NCBI GenBank assembly: GCA_034401795.1
Contig: CM067366.1
Coordinates: 84,182,147-84,246,146 of the forward strand
From: Chaetoderma sp. LZ-2023a
Lineage: Eukaryota; Mollusca; Caudofoveata; Chaetodermatida; Chaetodermatidae
Length of the DNA: 64,000 bases
Direction of reading: 5' to 3'
The position numbers were made by a program, and so were the translations under genes. The notes under the pieces are model-generated. The model worked only from the letters and a program-made list of their open reading frames with translations. It was not told the origin of the DNA and did not search any database. Below are positions 51,973-62,263 of the stretch, one piece after another (the first letter of the stretch is position 1; each line of letters begins with the position of its first letter).

Positions 51973-52202
51973 AACTTTTAACCCTTGAATTTGTCCCCAA
52001 AAATTTGAATTTCTCATAGTGTCAATTTTCAGACCAAGAGAAGACTATTTTTGAAAATTTACTGGAATGACTTGGCTCGGTTATTGAGCCAGTCAGTCCA
52101 GTGGTAAATTTTCAAAAACAGTCTTCTCTTGGTCTGCAAATGGATATTTCTCAAAAGCACTGCAGAAGCCGTTTTTGTCTGATATGAGGGTTAAAGGGTT
52201 AA
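51970..52202 (+). mobile_element. TTAA-flanked MITE family A, well preserved
   Basis: TTAA-ACTTTTAACCCTTG left; ATATGAGGGTTAAAGGG-TTAA right. Centre GGCTCGGTTATTGAGCC; arms AAGAGAAGACTATTTTTG / CAAAAACAGTCTTCTCTTGG. Confidence 0.87.
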
Positions 52203-52255
52203 TCAGTAACTCTATGGTTTTCATAGAATATTTGGTTTTTGGACGTTTCGCAGCA

Positions 52256-52376
52256 TTAACCCTTTAACCATCCCTCAAATTTGTTCAAAAAAGTTTCAAT
52301 TTTCTCATAGAAAATGTCCATTTGCAGACCAAGAGAATATTTTTGAAAATTTACCACTGGAACAACTGGCTCGGGT
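52256..52376 (+). mobile_element. Family A MITE truncated by element G
   Basis: TTAA-CCCTTTAACCATCCC left and the complete left arm to CTGGCTCGGG; the right arm is replaced by element G. Confidence 0.75.
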
Positions 52377-52563
52377 AAATTGAAATAGAGGCTCGTGCCT
52401 CTATTTCAATTTCGCAACTTAAAAAATTATATTAATTTATACGTAATGAAATCATCATATGTTAAGATTTAGTTTGTTTCCTTACATTTAAGTACACCAA
52501 TGTAAGCCTCTAAAAGTTTAGAAATTTCACAATTTTATTTTCAAGCATTCTGGTGTCAATATG
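52375..52563. repeat. Element G, half copy with its own hairpin
   Basis: AAATTGAAATAGAGGC-TCGT-GCCTCTATTTCAATTT palindrome, then AATCATCATATGTTAAGATT and TTTTCAAGCATTCTGG, matching 45300-45435. Confidence 0.7.
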
Positions 52564-52589
52564 CAACTTTAATACATGTAGCTGTACTC

Positions 52590-53560
52590 TATAAGTTTTC
52601 TCATGCAAATGTCTACTCCAAGACCAAGAATCAATGAAAGACTGACTTTAATATGAGTCTTGATTATCAAGTCACTCACTCTAGTGAGATGTTTTCAAAA
52701 CCTCTTGGTCATCTCTTATAACCACTGAAGAGGTCATTTAATGGTCAAGCCAGCCAATAACAGCTTCTCAAGTTATCTTGAAAGTATTTGATTTACTTCT
52801 TCAGGAAGCTTGATTGCACTTCTTTTGTCCAATCTTGAAAGTATGTCCATCTGAAGGTGAACCAGTCATTTTGGTCAATAATGGACAATTTTCAAAAATA
52901 GTCTTCAATACGCCTGCAAATGGACATTAACGTTGTTAACCCTGTCATGGCCAAGTTAATCAAAATTTGTGTCTTCAGTGATTTCGGGAAACATCTATTT
53001 GAAAGATCAAGCATACACAGTACAGCTCATAAATCATATGAATAAGATAACACGTCTCCCAATGGAAAAACAACGTGTTAGTTAGTACAACTTTGAACAC
53101 GAATTACATGTAACGAACGTTCGTTTCAATATTTTGAACATAATTTGATTGACGGCAGCAATGTCTTCCAATCAAATTCTGTTCAAAATATTCAACAGTA
53201 TATTTTATTTTGGAAATACTAAGTTACTTCTGAGCTGTACTGTATTTTCTCTCTGAATGATTGGATCAATGATAAAAGTAATTCTTTACTTCTTGGTCAA
53301 GACCTGGACAATCTCCATGAGAAAATCTACATTATTTTAAAAACAAATTTGACCAGTAAACCTTTAATGGTGAAGCAGATCAAACCACAAAAAGGTTCTG
53401 AAAAACAGATATTTGCATCCCAAGGACTATTTTAGAAACTATACCACTGAACAGAGCCAGTCATCTAATTGTAAGTTTTCTAAAATATTCTTCACTTGCA
53501 CTGCAAATATATATTTATTCAGAACTGCCATAGAAATCATTTGGCCAGCTTAATCATTAA
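52590..53560. repeat. Degenerate family A scraps and a hairpin E copy
   Basis: Family A traces at 52600-52700 (GCAAATGTCTACTCCAAGACC), 52850-52930 (TTTTCAAAAATAGTCTTC, GCCTGCAAATGGACATTAA) and 53400-53550. A cleaner hairpin E at 53121-53202: CAATATTTTGAACATAATTTG / AATTCTGTTCAAAATATTC. Confidence 0.55.
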
Positions 53561-53674
53561 GGCCTTAAAATTGGTCAAGAAATACGAAATCTCAGAGAAT
53601 GTCCTCTTGACCAAGCGAAGAACATTTTATAAATTTTCTTCTCCAGGGCTGCAAATGAACATCATTAAACACCT

Positions 53675-53880
53675 TTAACCCTAACATGCTCAAAACCATA
53701 AATTCCTTGATGCAAGAAATATTCAGATGAATATTTTGAAACTAACGTCATGCCAGGGAGCTGTTGGTGTCCTACAGCGACAACAACAGGTTCCAGTTGA
53801 ATTAATTTCAACATTCAACAGCTCTCTTGTATAGTTGATTTAAAATTGAGACACTGAAATTTTAAGGGTCAAAGGGTTAA
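53675..53880 (+). mobile_element. TTAA-flanked hairpin MITE, family B
   Basis: TTAA-CCCTAACATGCTC left; TTTTAAGGGTCAAAGGG-TTAA right. Hairpin ATGAATATTTTGAAACTAACG ... GTTGAATTAATTTCAACATTC around GAGCTGTTGGTGTCC. Confidence 0.75.
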
Positions 53881-54017
53881 GAGAAAAGTTTATATTTTCT
53901 TGATCAATTTTGACCAGGATATAGGTAAACTGTTAAATATACTCATCACAACAGTGTACGGATTTAAAAAATAATAATCTTACTAATTGTATTTCACTAT
54001 CAGTCACTATTAATAAA

Positions 54018-54222
54018 CTATCTGACTGCTGCAAACAACCAGACTATACTTTCAATTGGCAATAACTTTGGACATGTTGAATATTTTGAAAACAATTTGA
54101 CTGAAAGTTGTTGGTGGCTTAGCCACCAACAACTTTCAGTCAAATTATTTTCAAAATATCCAGCATACCCAGGTCTAAACGCCATCAAAAATGTCGTCTG
54201 CAGAAATTCAGCAGACAGACAG
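54018..54222 (+). mobile_element. TTAA-flanked hairpin MITE, family C (best copy)
   Basis: TAAA-CTATCTGACTGCTGC left; TCAGCAGACAGACAG-TTAA right. Near-perfect 45-base arms: ATTTTGAAAACAATTTGAC, TGAAAGTTGTTGGTGGC-TTA-GCC. It abuts the predicted 3' end of UBE2K. Confidence 0.85.
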
Positions 54223-54243
54223 TTAAGATCTGAAATGAAATGC

Positions 54244-54249
54244 TTTATT
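54244..54249 (-). terminator. UBE2K: Polyadenylation signal of UBE2K
   Basis: AATAAA on the minus strand, 113 bases after the stop codon. Cleavage would fall near 54225, at the edge of the family C MITE. Confidence 0.6.
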
Positions 54250-54361
54250 TTAGTGTCATTATTATCATTATAATTGAATTCACGTAATGATAAGAAGTAT
54301 GGGATAGACCCAGCATCAGACTCCCACCCCTCCCCAAAGTTCTATCTAAGTTACTACTATG

Positions 54362-54436
54362 TCACTGATTGAGTAGCTGCATTGTAGCTTGTTCCAAGTT
54401 CCAGTTCTGTGCGGATAAGGCAACTAAGCAGCTATG
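54362..54436 (-). CDS. UBE2K: UBE2K last exon (end of UBA domain)
   Basis: Acceptor GTTTCAG ends at 54437. 24 codons plus TGA (54364-54362), phase 0. LVALSAQNWNLEQATMQLL is the last UBA helix region. Confidence 0.92.
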   Translation of the reverse strand, partial: HSCLVALSAQNWNLEQATMQLLNQ

Positions 54437-57400
54437 CTGAAACACAAATAAACAACAAATTTTATGCACAGATACATGGCTCAACTGCCATATGAAATTC
54501 CATACCATTTTCACACATTTTTTGCACACAATTTCTAGTCTAGTTTTTGTTAACTACAATCAAGGCATATCAACTGTTTTTATTTAATTTACCCACTAGA
54601 AAGACTTGAAGGACTGGTTTGGTTATCAACACATACGAGCAGTAAATTTTCACTCTTCTTTTGGCCTCCAAATGAATAAATTACATGTAGATTCAGAATA
54701 TGCAGTAGAATATTTCATACATCTAAGTTTTGTTAAACACGGTACATATATTTGTCAGTCATTAACAGAATGATATACTTACTTCATTGAAGCCCATTCC
54801 AATAAGCTGTTTGACTTTGGACTCTAATTCAGGCTCTATTTGCGGTGCTAGAAACAAGAGCAACATAACTTTAATTTTAATGTTTAATATTGTTTACGGC
54901 AATTGAAATCTTTGTTTATTTTGTCCATTTACATGTAAAGAACTCCTTTTAAAGATTTATCATCCGAATTACTGGCTCAGCTTCACGAATAGTTTCCTCA
55001 TTGCCTGCAAATTCCTTTTTAAAGACCATTGCAGAAATCACTTCATAGTCTTTACCATTAATGGGTTATTCCTTAAACAATGCCCAAGCTGTAGTCCATT
55101 TGACGTTTATATGTACTCAATACTCAACATAGAAATGTTCTATCCTACATGTATGAAGTTTTTTTGCCGATTTGTACTCATATTGGGTCCTAAAATAAAT
55201 TCAGCTTTGTTGCCGAAATGACAACTTTGTGCAATTCTGGGAATTTGCATAAATCCAAGATGGCCACAGGTGTGTAGAAGATATTTCTGATGTTATTTGT
55301 TAAATTCAAGGTCAAGATCAGGTGCTAAAGGGCAGGTCAAGGTCAAAATACCTGGGCCACAGTCACTCACAGAGGTCAAATGTTCAAAATTGTCATAGAC
55401 TTCAAATTAGGCTCAAATGAAGGAGAATTTTATGCTGAATAATAGTCTAACAAAATCTGACATGAACACCCCTGCTATTTGCCTGGCTTGTTTAACCAGC
55501 CGGCTCATGTCAAGGGCTGATTTGAGGGGAATGAATGACGTCAATGTTATTAAAGATGTTATGAGGACTAGATACCCGATCGCTCTGATTAACTTCACAA
55601 TCATAATACAGATTCTCCTTTACCAGAAGAACAAAATGCTTTTTTAATTTTTGTAATCGGCCCAGCCAAAGCTGAGATAAGCATATAGCAACCACCTTGA
55701 CAACCAAACGTTTTTAGCTATCGCGCTAGAGTTGTGACGTCACACCGGGATGACACCAATTCCTATTAGTCTAGATTATTATCTCGGGAGCAAAGATAGG
55801 CTCTCTACTGCTGCGCGTACTAGGCACCTATTCTTTGACAATTCATTGTTCACACAGGGACACTACATCGTTCGAGATGCACAAAGGTTCAATAATATTG
55901 AAGTTGATGATACTTTTGTTGATTAAAATTTAAAGGACAGACCTCATGGTCACACTGCCTGACATCACAATTCTAACGTATAGGCCTGTTAGAGGTGACA
56001 GTAACATCGGATTTCATGTACGTGAATTAGGTTATATTTAATCAAACCCACCCACACACTTCTTGGAATACAATTCTACAAATGTATATATATGTTATCT
56101 TTCTGGATTGACCGCAGAGATTTTGCATATATGATAGGCATGCATGTACACAACTTTTTAAATGATAGTTAAGTAGGCCTACACCGCTCAGTGCACGTAC
56201 GATCGCAATTTACCATTGTGTAGGCTTATGAATAAATTTATGATTGCACTATAGCAGTTACTCCAGTTATGTGTTTAAAGTTAACTAAAATGTCGGGTAA
56301 ATATAAATCTAATCAAAACTAATCTATCTGCGTATAGTCTACATTGACATATTATTGACAGTACACGGTTTGTTTACAAGTTAGGCAGCGGTCGAGGTGC
56401 GTAGCGACGCTTTCACTGCCGTCCGCACGCTTATAGTAAACTTAAATAACATATACTGTTGAATGTTTTGAACATAATTGGGTTAGATTTCAACCCAAAT
56501 TGTCTTCAAAATATTCAACATAACGTTTCTTGTATCATGTTCATATGGTTCTAACTACCATATTTGTTTTTGCTTTGGAAGCATTTAAACTTATTTATGA
56601 GCTACACTGTAAGTAAAGATGATACGCTAGTGACCTCTGAACATCTGTCAGTTCACCTACCTATTTAAAATCTGTTCATCCGCTACAGTTTTGCTTTTTC
56701 ATAACATTGAAATATGAGTGTATGCTACTTCCATACATGGAAGAAGTTGGTTTGAAAACGATATACTCATATGGTTGTCACAGGCGTGACGCCCCCCCCC
56801 CCCCCCCACACCGCTCCCCACCAACGTACGTGTTGACCCGTACATGCCTCTACATTATTATTATACAAACACATTGAAAAAAGCTTATAGGTAAACAATT
56901 ACATTCTAATCAGTAATCACGGGAAATTTCAGACACACTGACACACTTATTGTAGATTCGTAATCTTCAGAAAAAGTTGTAACTGCACTCTGTAGCCTAT
57001 ACATTTAGATATGAATAATAGTACAATTATAGCCATCATCAACCTCTCCCACCAACCTCGATCATCACGCTCACATCCATCCATCCCAGACAGTACATAG
57101 TACACCCAGTCCTTTCAAGAATGGTAATGGATCCGCAATTAGGCCTACCAGACAACAGAGTATTTGTCACATGCATTGAAATATTGCAGATTTTCAGCAC
57201 TGCCCATGGTTTACCGTAGTTATAGGCCTATTATTTTGCGAATATAGCTATCCATGAAACCATTAAAAATGAGTAAATATCATAATAGATTTTTTTAAAT
57301 CATGATTTTTTATTTCTTGAAGACTTAGCTTCAACCTGACATGATTTATGTTATGGTAGGTGAAGTGTAACCTGTTAAACGCACGTTTTAAAATGTTACC

Positions 57401-60400
57401 TTTGTACTACAGACAGAAAAATATTGACCCAGCTCACAGCGCCGTTCCCGGTGTGATGTCACAGCGAGTGGTGATGCGATTCAGATTGAGGCATCATTTA
57501 ATCTCGTTATTTGGGCTGCCTAACATATTTTTCTCACCCCAAAGTGACACTATTTTGTTTAAATAGTGCAGTAGACCATAAAATTAATTAAAACTTGTTA
57601 TCAACCGCAAGTCCTCACATTAAAGGCGAATTTATGCAAATTTCTTCATATACCATACCATAGGGTTGGGCGATATTGCTCAAGGCATGACGATATCGGT
57701 ATCTCATTAAAATACCGCGGTATCACGATATATCGTCATTTGGGTGGGGTGTGGAGTTAGGGTGTAAACGTAGAATAACATGCATTTCAAATTGGTGGTG
57801 TCTACAAGTTATTTTCATTAAATTTGTTGCATTGAAACCGTAAATTGAGATCGCCATGATTGCCATTTCCGCATATTTAATACACAAAATTCCACACATT
57901 GACACCCTTCAATATACAGTTTAAAGCAACGAATGCAATGCAACTAACCATATTCATCACAAATAAGAAAAATAAAGGATTTTCTTCTGTTCTTGTGTTG
58001 TATTTTGTGTTATCTTTACCTCACGACAACTGCCAAAAGATTGAGCATGGAATACGCATTAACTTGATTGCTCAGAAAGGAATTCCGCCGAGCGAAATCC
58101 GATTGGCTGCCGTATCATACTTGAGCCAATCAGGATTCACACTGCAGAATTCCGACAGCTGTTATCACACCTACCGGTAGCGTAGACGATGCAAATTAAT
58201 AAAATAATACTGCATGATTTTGAACAAGAACCAGCGTGAAGACTGGAAACAATTATATCAGATTTTATTTGGTCTAATATTAAATACTAATTTGCCCCAT
58301 TGTAGACATATTCAAATTCGCTCACTACTTAGCGGTCCTATCCATTGATCTCAAGGCGTAGCCGGGATGTGTGAAATTAACCCAGTTAACACTGCAGCAA
58401 AAACTGCCACAACAGATTGAAGACTGGAAATAATTAGGCCTAAATTATTTATTTTAAGGCTGTTTCTCACTTAGAATAAATCTGTAATGTTATATGTGGA
58501 ATGAATTTTGATCTGATTCGTTTAAAAATGCTAAATATATTGTATAAAGTTACATAAAAACGTATAACGGTAAAGCAAGAGATTAACTTCCCCCTCACCC
58601 ACCGTTCCATGCTGTGGTATTGATAAGGGATTAAGTGTGTGTGGTTTCCTATCGACCTAAAAAGTTTTAAAGTTTAAATCTTTCACGGTCAGAAGAATGT
58701 TTAACCATGCAGATCAATGACTAATGGATAAATAGCTTGACCTGTAGTAATGCCGCCATCAGATTGGAATGTGGATGGTGCAAATGGTATTCCCCACTGA
58801 CTAACACTCAGAATGAGGCAAGAAAAAACATGGCGTCGTCTATTCATGAATTAAATTAACACAGATTATTTTGGAGTTTATTAAGTTTTTATTACCTTAG
58901 ACAAAGACTGGATTATTACTTAAAGACTATTATTGGACCGAATAGAGGTAAGAGTATGACATTTCTAACTTAGTTATTTATATTATGCTCACAGTTAAAA
59001 GTGCAATATCATCCTGTCGGTATTGACGATACTTATGATTTTTCGAAATTATGACGATTTCGGTATCGGTATTCGGTATATCGCGATATTGACGATAATA
59101 TCGAAAAATCGGCCAACCCTACCATACCAATTCTAATAAATCTTGTGTATGAGTTCGAGATGGCTGATGCATCTGTTGATGATGGCAAGTGCTTCCTCCC
59201 AACCTGCAGTAGGTCAGGACCATGTCAAGCACTGAAACTACGAAGACTCAAGAAAGTTATTGAGCGTGCAATCGAGGGGCATGACATTGAGACTAGAATG
59301 CAGGCTATTTTAGACTCTCAAGGATAGCTCATAAAAACTGTTTATTGTTCATTCACCTCGAAGGAGCGTGTCAAAACACTTGTGGCTATAAAATGGAAGG
59401 ATGGTTCAATAGGCAGCGATGAGCCACTGGTTGCGAGACTCACACGGTCACAAGTAACAGTTTGGTTTAAAAACACCAATGTTTGTCTTGTGCCAAACTT
59501 TGTGAACCAGTTGATTCCAACCATCCTGATAGGTGGGGCACAGAAGTACAGTGTGACAGAAAGGGTGTCGCCAGTGCTCCACCTTTCAAGGATGTCATAT
59601 TGGACTATTGTGATGATCCTAATGATATGTGGGGTAGGGAAGTTGCTGAAGCACAATATCATATTCACTGTTATGATGAATTCAGGGCAATCCCTGTGTA
59701 TGCTGACCAGACCTCGATGATTGTTGACTGTGTCATATGATGAGGTGCTGCAGTTCATAAACTCTGTGGCGAAGTATATCAGTGACAATGCTGCCACGCT
59801 ACACCAGATGATCGTGTTACGTCAAACAGTCAGATTCGTATTTGGCTGGTATAGCAACTTAGACTTGCTGGTATCGACTCCTGAATGGTCCCCGTCAGAG
59901 CCACCCCAGCCAACAGCATTTCAGCAGCACCCAACTGGGATTACTGTGACTGGCAGCAATCAGTACTCTTACAATCCCTCGCCTCACGTCCAATCAGGCC
60001 AAATCTGTAGGGATTAACATGACCATTACATTTATACACTATACTGGACCTAAAAAGATGAGGGATTACCTACACCGAGACGTCTCCTCGACAGGCCAGT
60101 CTTGTCTACTCTGCTGACCCAACTCAGTTTGCAGAGAAGTAGCACAAGGAGTTGAGGCACTTGTGGATCTTGGATGCAGATGATCGGAGTCTTATTGATG
60201 CAGAGGTGGATAAGTACTCTCACCCACTAGAAGATAACTGTCTCCATCTTTATCATCCCGTCACTGGCCACATTTCCCCCGCTTATGTGAATGTGGCTGA
60301 TTCGGAGAAAAGATGGAGAGCAAGTACATTGCCAGTCTCCCTGATGGGCTCTAAGACTCTATGAGAAGCCCCATCAAGATGGATGTTCTCAAGAAGCAAG

Positions 60401-61416
60401 TCAAAGTTAACAAGGTCAGGCTAGTCATCGACCTTGAGAACTTTTTCTCCGGCTCTTGATGATTGTTCAGCGGCAGCAGGTGGAGCCTGGGCATCTGTTT
60501 ACCTACGAGGTGTGTGCAGTACCTGCCTCGATCATTGACATGAACATGGGTGTATCCGCAAAGCCAACAAGTGGGGCTATCTAAACACATTGGTGTACTC
60601 GAGATCTTGCCAAAAGCTGCCGACATTGTCATCATGGATGTATCACAACTCTTCTACCATATTGTGTGGCCACACGGCGGCAGTCCCTCAGATCTGATTG
60701 CATCCATCGCTTAGTCACTAACCAGATGGGACTGAGAAAATCATTGTCTTCAACAAGTACCAAGATGTCTCTCCTACGGATTACGGATTTGATCAAATTT
60801 GCCCATTAACCCTATAAACCTCGAATTTGTTCAAGAAAATTTCTTATAAAAAATATCCATTTGCAGACTAGGAAGACTATTCTTGAAAATTTACCACTGA
60901 AATGACTGGCTCGACAACCGAGCCAGTCATTTCAATGGTAAATTTCTGAAAAGTTATCACGGGAATGACAGGCTTGGTTAGTGAGCCAGTCATTCCAGTG
61001 ATAAATTTTCAAATTTTCAAAATATCCATTTGCAGACCAAGAGAAGACTATTTAAAAAAATTTACCACTGAAATGACTGACTCGATAACCGAGCCAGTCA
61101 TTTCAGTGGTAAATTTTCAAAAATAGTCTCCTGGTCTTCAAATGGACATCTCTCAAGACCACCGCAGAAGTCGTTTTTGGCTGATACATGTATGAGTGTT
61201 AAAAGAATGTAGAAGTATTATCTCCGCACATCCATAAAGACTATAGACTTACATCCAGCATATACATGTGCCCAGTATCGTGCTGTCTTGTTAAAGATCT
61301 CATTGTTCTCCTTAAACTGCTTGGCAACAATGGCATCCTGTGGATCATCAGGTTCAGCTGCCGCTAATAAAGCTTGTAATGATAATAGGACTGTTCTTAA
61401 TGTCATAGCAGCAGCC
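54362..61416 (-). CDS. UBE2K: UBE2K, ubiquitin-conjugating enzyme E2 K (C-terminal part)
   Basis: Three minus-strand exons (61253-61416, 54783-54847, 54362-54436) join in phase and encode about the last 100 of the ~200 residues of this E2, which builds Lys48-linked ubiquitin chains. The first exon present encodes the C-terminal helices of the E2 fold: AAAMTLRTVLLSLQALLAAA, EPDDPQDAIVAKQFKENNEI, then TARYWAHVYAG. The second and third encode the UBA domain: ELESKVKQLIGMGFNE with its MGF loop, then HSCLVALSAQNWNLEQATMQ and LLNQ-stop. Borders are AG/GTAAGT. The catalytic Cys exon and the N-terminus are not found up to 64000 and must lie further right. The intron 54848-61252 holds a hAT element, a fossil gene family and MITEs. 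Confidence 0.95.
54783..54847 (-). CDS. UBE2K: UBE2K exon (start of UBA domain)
   Basis: Acceptor TTGTTTCTAG, donor GAA|GTAAGT. CA completes Ser, then PQIEPELESKVKQLIGMGFNE. Confidence 0.92.
55230..55870. other. UBE2K intron sequence, unassigned
   Basis: AAGGTCAAGATCAGGTGC and CAGGTCAAGGTCAAAATACC phrases (55310-55355) suggest an old repeat. Overlapping open frames at 55410-55710 have no motif. Confidence 0.4.
56450..56525. repeat. Decayed hairpin element E
   Basis: CTGTTGAATGTTTTGAACATAATT ... AATTGTCTTCAAAATATTCAACA, short loop. Confidence 0.55.
56792..56807. repeat. Poly-C tract
   Basis: About 16 C in a row inside a UBE2K intron. Confidence 0.9.
56963..57620 (+). repeat. ~0.7-0.8 kb dispersed repeat, copy 2
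   Basis: Colinear, same orientation, with 28806-29615; see that entry. Shorter by several internal indels. Confidence 0.85.
57661..59121 (+). mobile_element. Non-autonomous hAT-type element, 1461 bp, perfect 8-bp TSD
   Basis: Termini TAGGGTTGGGCGATATTG and AATCGGCCAACCCTA are inverted, followed by subterminal CGATAT/ATATCG-rich stretches on both sides (57670-57735, 59010-59105). CCATACCA is repeated exactly on each flank (57653-57660 and 59122-59129). The 'AGGGTTGGGCGATAT' end and 8-bp duplication are typical of one large hAT group. The interior has no transposase ORF. It is in a UBE2K intron, immediately before the gene-family fossil. Confidence 0.9.
59130..60790 (+). pseudogene. Fossil of a multi-copy invertebrate gene family, function unknown
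   Basis: In shifting frames: KCFLPTCSRSGPC with a coiled helix (59145-59325); EPVDSNHPDRWGTEVQC, FKDVILDYCDDPNDMWGREV and EAQYHIHCYDEFRA (59483-59690); VLQFINSVAKYISDNAATLH, FVFGWYSNLDLLVSTP and FQQHPTGI (59745-59960); YSHPLEDNCLHLYHPVTGHI (60205-60270); ADIVIMDVSQLFYHIVWPHG and GSPSDLIAS (60620-60712). I recognise these as motifs of a long, uncharacterised protein family present in many copies in marine invertebrates, from memory and not from a search. At least six frame changes and several stops make it dead. It may be mobile DNA. Confidence 0.6.
60806..61206 (+). mobile_element. Compound family A MITE with three palindromes
   Basis: TTAA-CCCTATAAACCTCG left; ATGAGTGTTAAAAGAA right. Inside are three hairpin centres: CTCGACAACCGAG (60911), CTTGGTTAGTGAGCC (60973) and CTCGATAACCGAG (61081), with arm pieces repeated between them. 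It lies 47 bases inside the UBE2K intron from the donor at 61252. Confidence 0.8.
61253..61416 (-). CDS. UBE2K: UBE2K exon (C-terminal E2 fold)
   Basis: Acceptor GTCTGCAG|G; the first base completes a codon expected to be Trp of the KDQW motif. Donor GGAT|GTAAGT. 54 whole codons, all conserved in character with animal UBE2K. Confidence 0.95.
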
Positions 61417-61464
61417 CTGCAGACACAATACAAAGCAATTATATTAGAATGGACACATGGTAAA

Positions 61465-61683
61465 ATGTGGTCAAGAAAATTTCATTCTTCTATTAGAAAG
61501 TCTATTTTGCAGGTCAAGCGAAGACCATTTTTGAAAATTTACCACTGTTATGGCCCTCTCAATTATCGCGCCAGTCATTCGTGGTAAATTTTCAAAAATG
61601 ATCTTCACTTGGCCTGGAAAATGGACATTTTCCAGGACCACTGCAGAGGATGGTTTTGGCCGGCTTGACCAGGAAAGGGTTAA
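61465..61683 (+). mobile_element. Family A MITE, variant ends
   Basis: GTGGTCAAGAAAATTTCATTC left; GGCCGGCTTGACCAGGAAAGGG-TTAA right; arms TTTTGAAAATTTACCACTG and GTGGTAAATTTTCAAAAATG. Confidence 0.72.
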
Positions 61684-61904
61684 TTTAAATGAATCCAGGG
61701 TTTCTCCTAAGGGTCCTTTGTAGGGGATATACCCACAGAACGCAAGTTGGGACCCCCAAAAGTAGTAGCAATGCTTGCCATGGGACGCTCGAACATCTTA
61801 GATGATTTTTAAATACTGTACTACCGGTAATTAATTATATATTTTTTCCCACAAATATACTCATAAAATGGGACAGTAGCGGGCCCCTTAATTCATTGCT
61901 GTGA
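61684..61904. other. Unassigned sequence
   Basis: Includes TGTAGGGGATATACCCACAG and GGGACCCCCAAAAG; no gene recognised. Confidence 0.35.
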
Positions 61905-62110
61905 GTTCATGGTGCCATTGGCACCAGCACCCAGTCAAATTAGTTTCAAAATATTCAACAGCTTACCTATATAGTTTTCTGGAAATTGATAATCAGGGAG
62001 TTCAGATAGATCGATCCCAACACGAGTGAGGTGTGGGTGATGCTTAACTAGTGATGGGCGGGGTATAGCTACGTGTAAAATTGGAACGGTCCATTGGGTC
62101 ACCATTAACA
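61905..62110 (+). repeat. Dispersed repeat F
   Basis: CAGTCAAATTAGTTTCAAAATATTCAACAG, TATAGTTTTCTGGAAATTG, ATCGATCCCAACACGAGTG, TAACTAGTGATGGGCGGGG. Confidence 0.65.
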
Positions 62111-62263
62111 TGACTTTTTAACCCAGCATGTGCCAAACTAAATACTGTACTAACAGGCAGATTTCTTAGAAATGTATGATATGCATGATTACTGTATTCT
62201 GCAGCTGTATTAGTAGAAACATCCTACAGCTGCACTCAGTCCTTCGCTTTTGCCCACTGCGTC

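Noticed and set aside
55733..55765. TGTGACGTCACACCGGGATGAC as another copy of the 0.7 kb repeat
   Set aside because: Only about 20 bases match the reverse complement of the CCGGTGTGACGTCA segment; no further colinearity.
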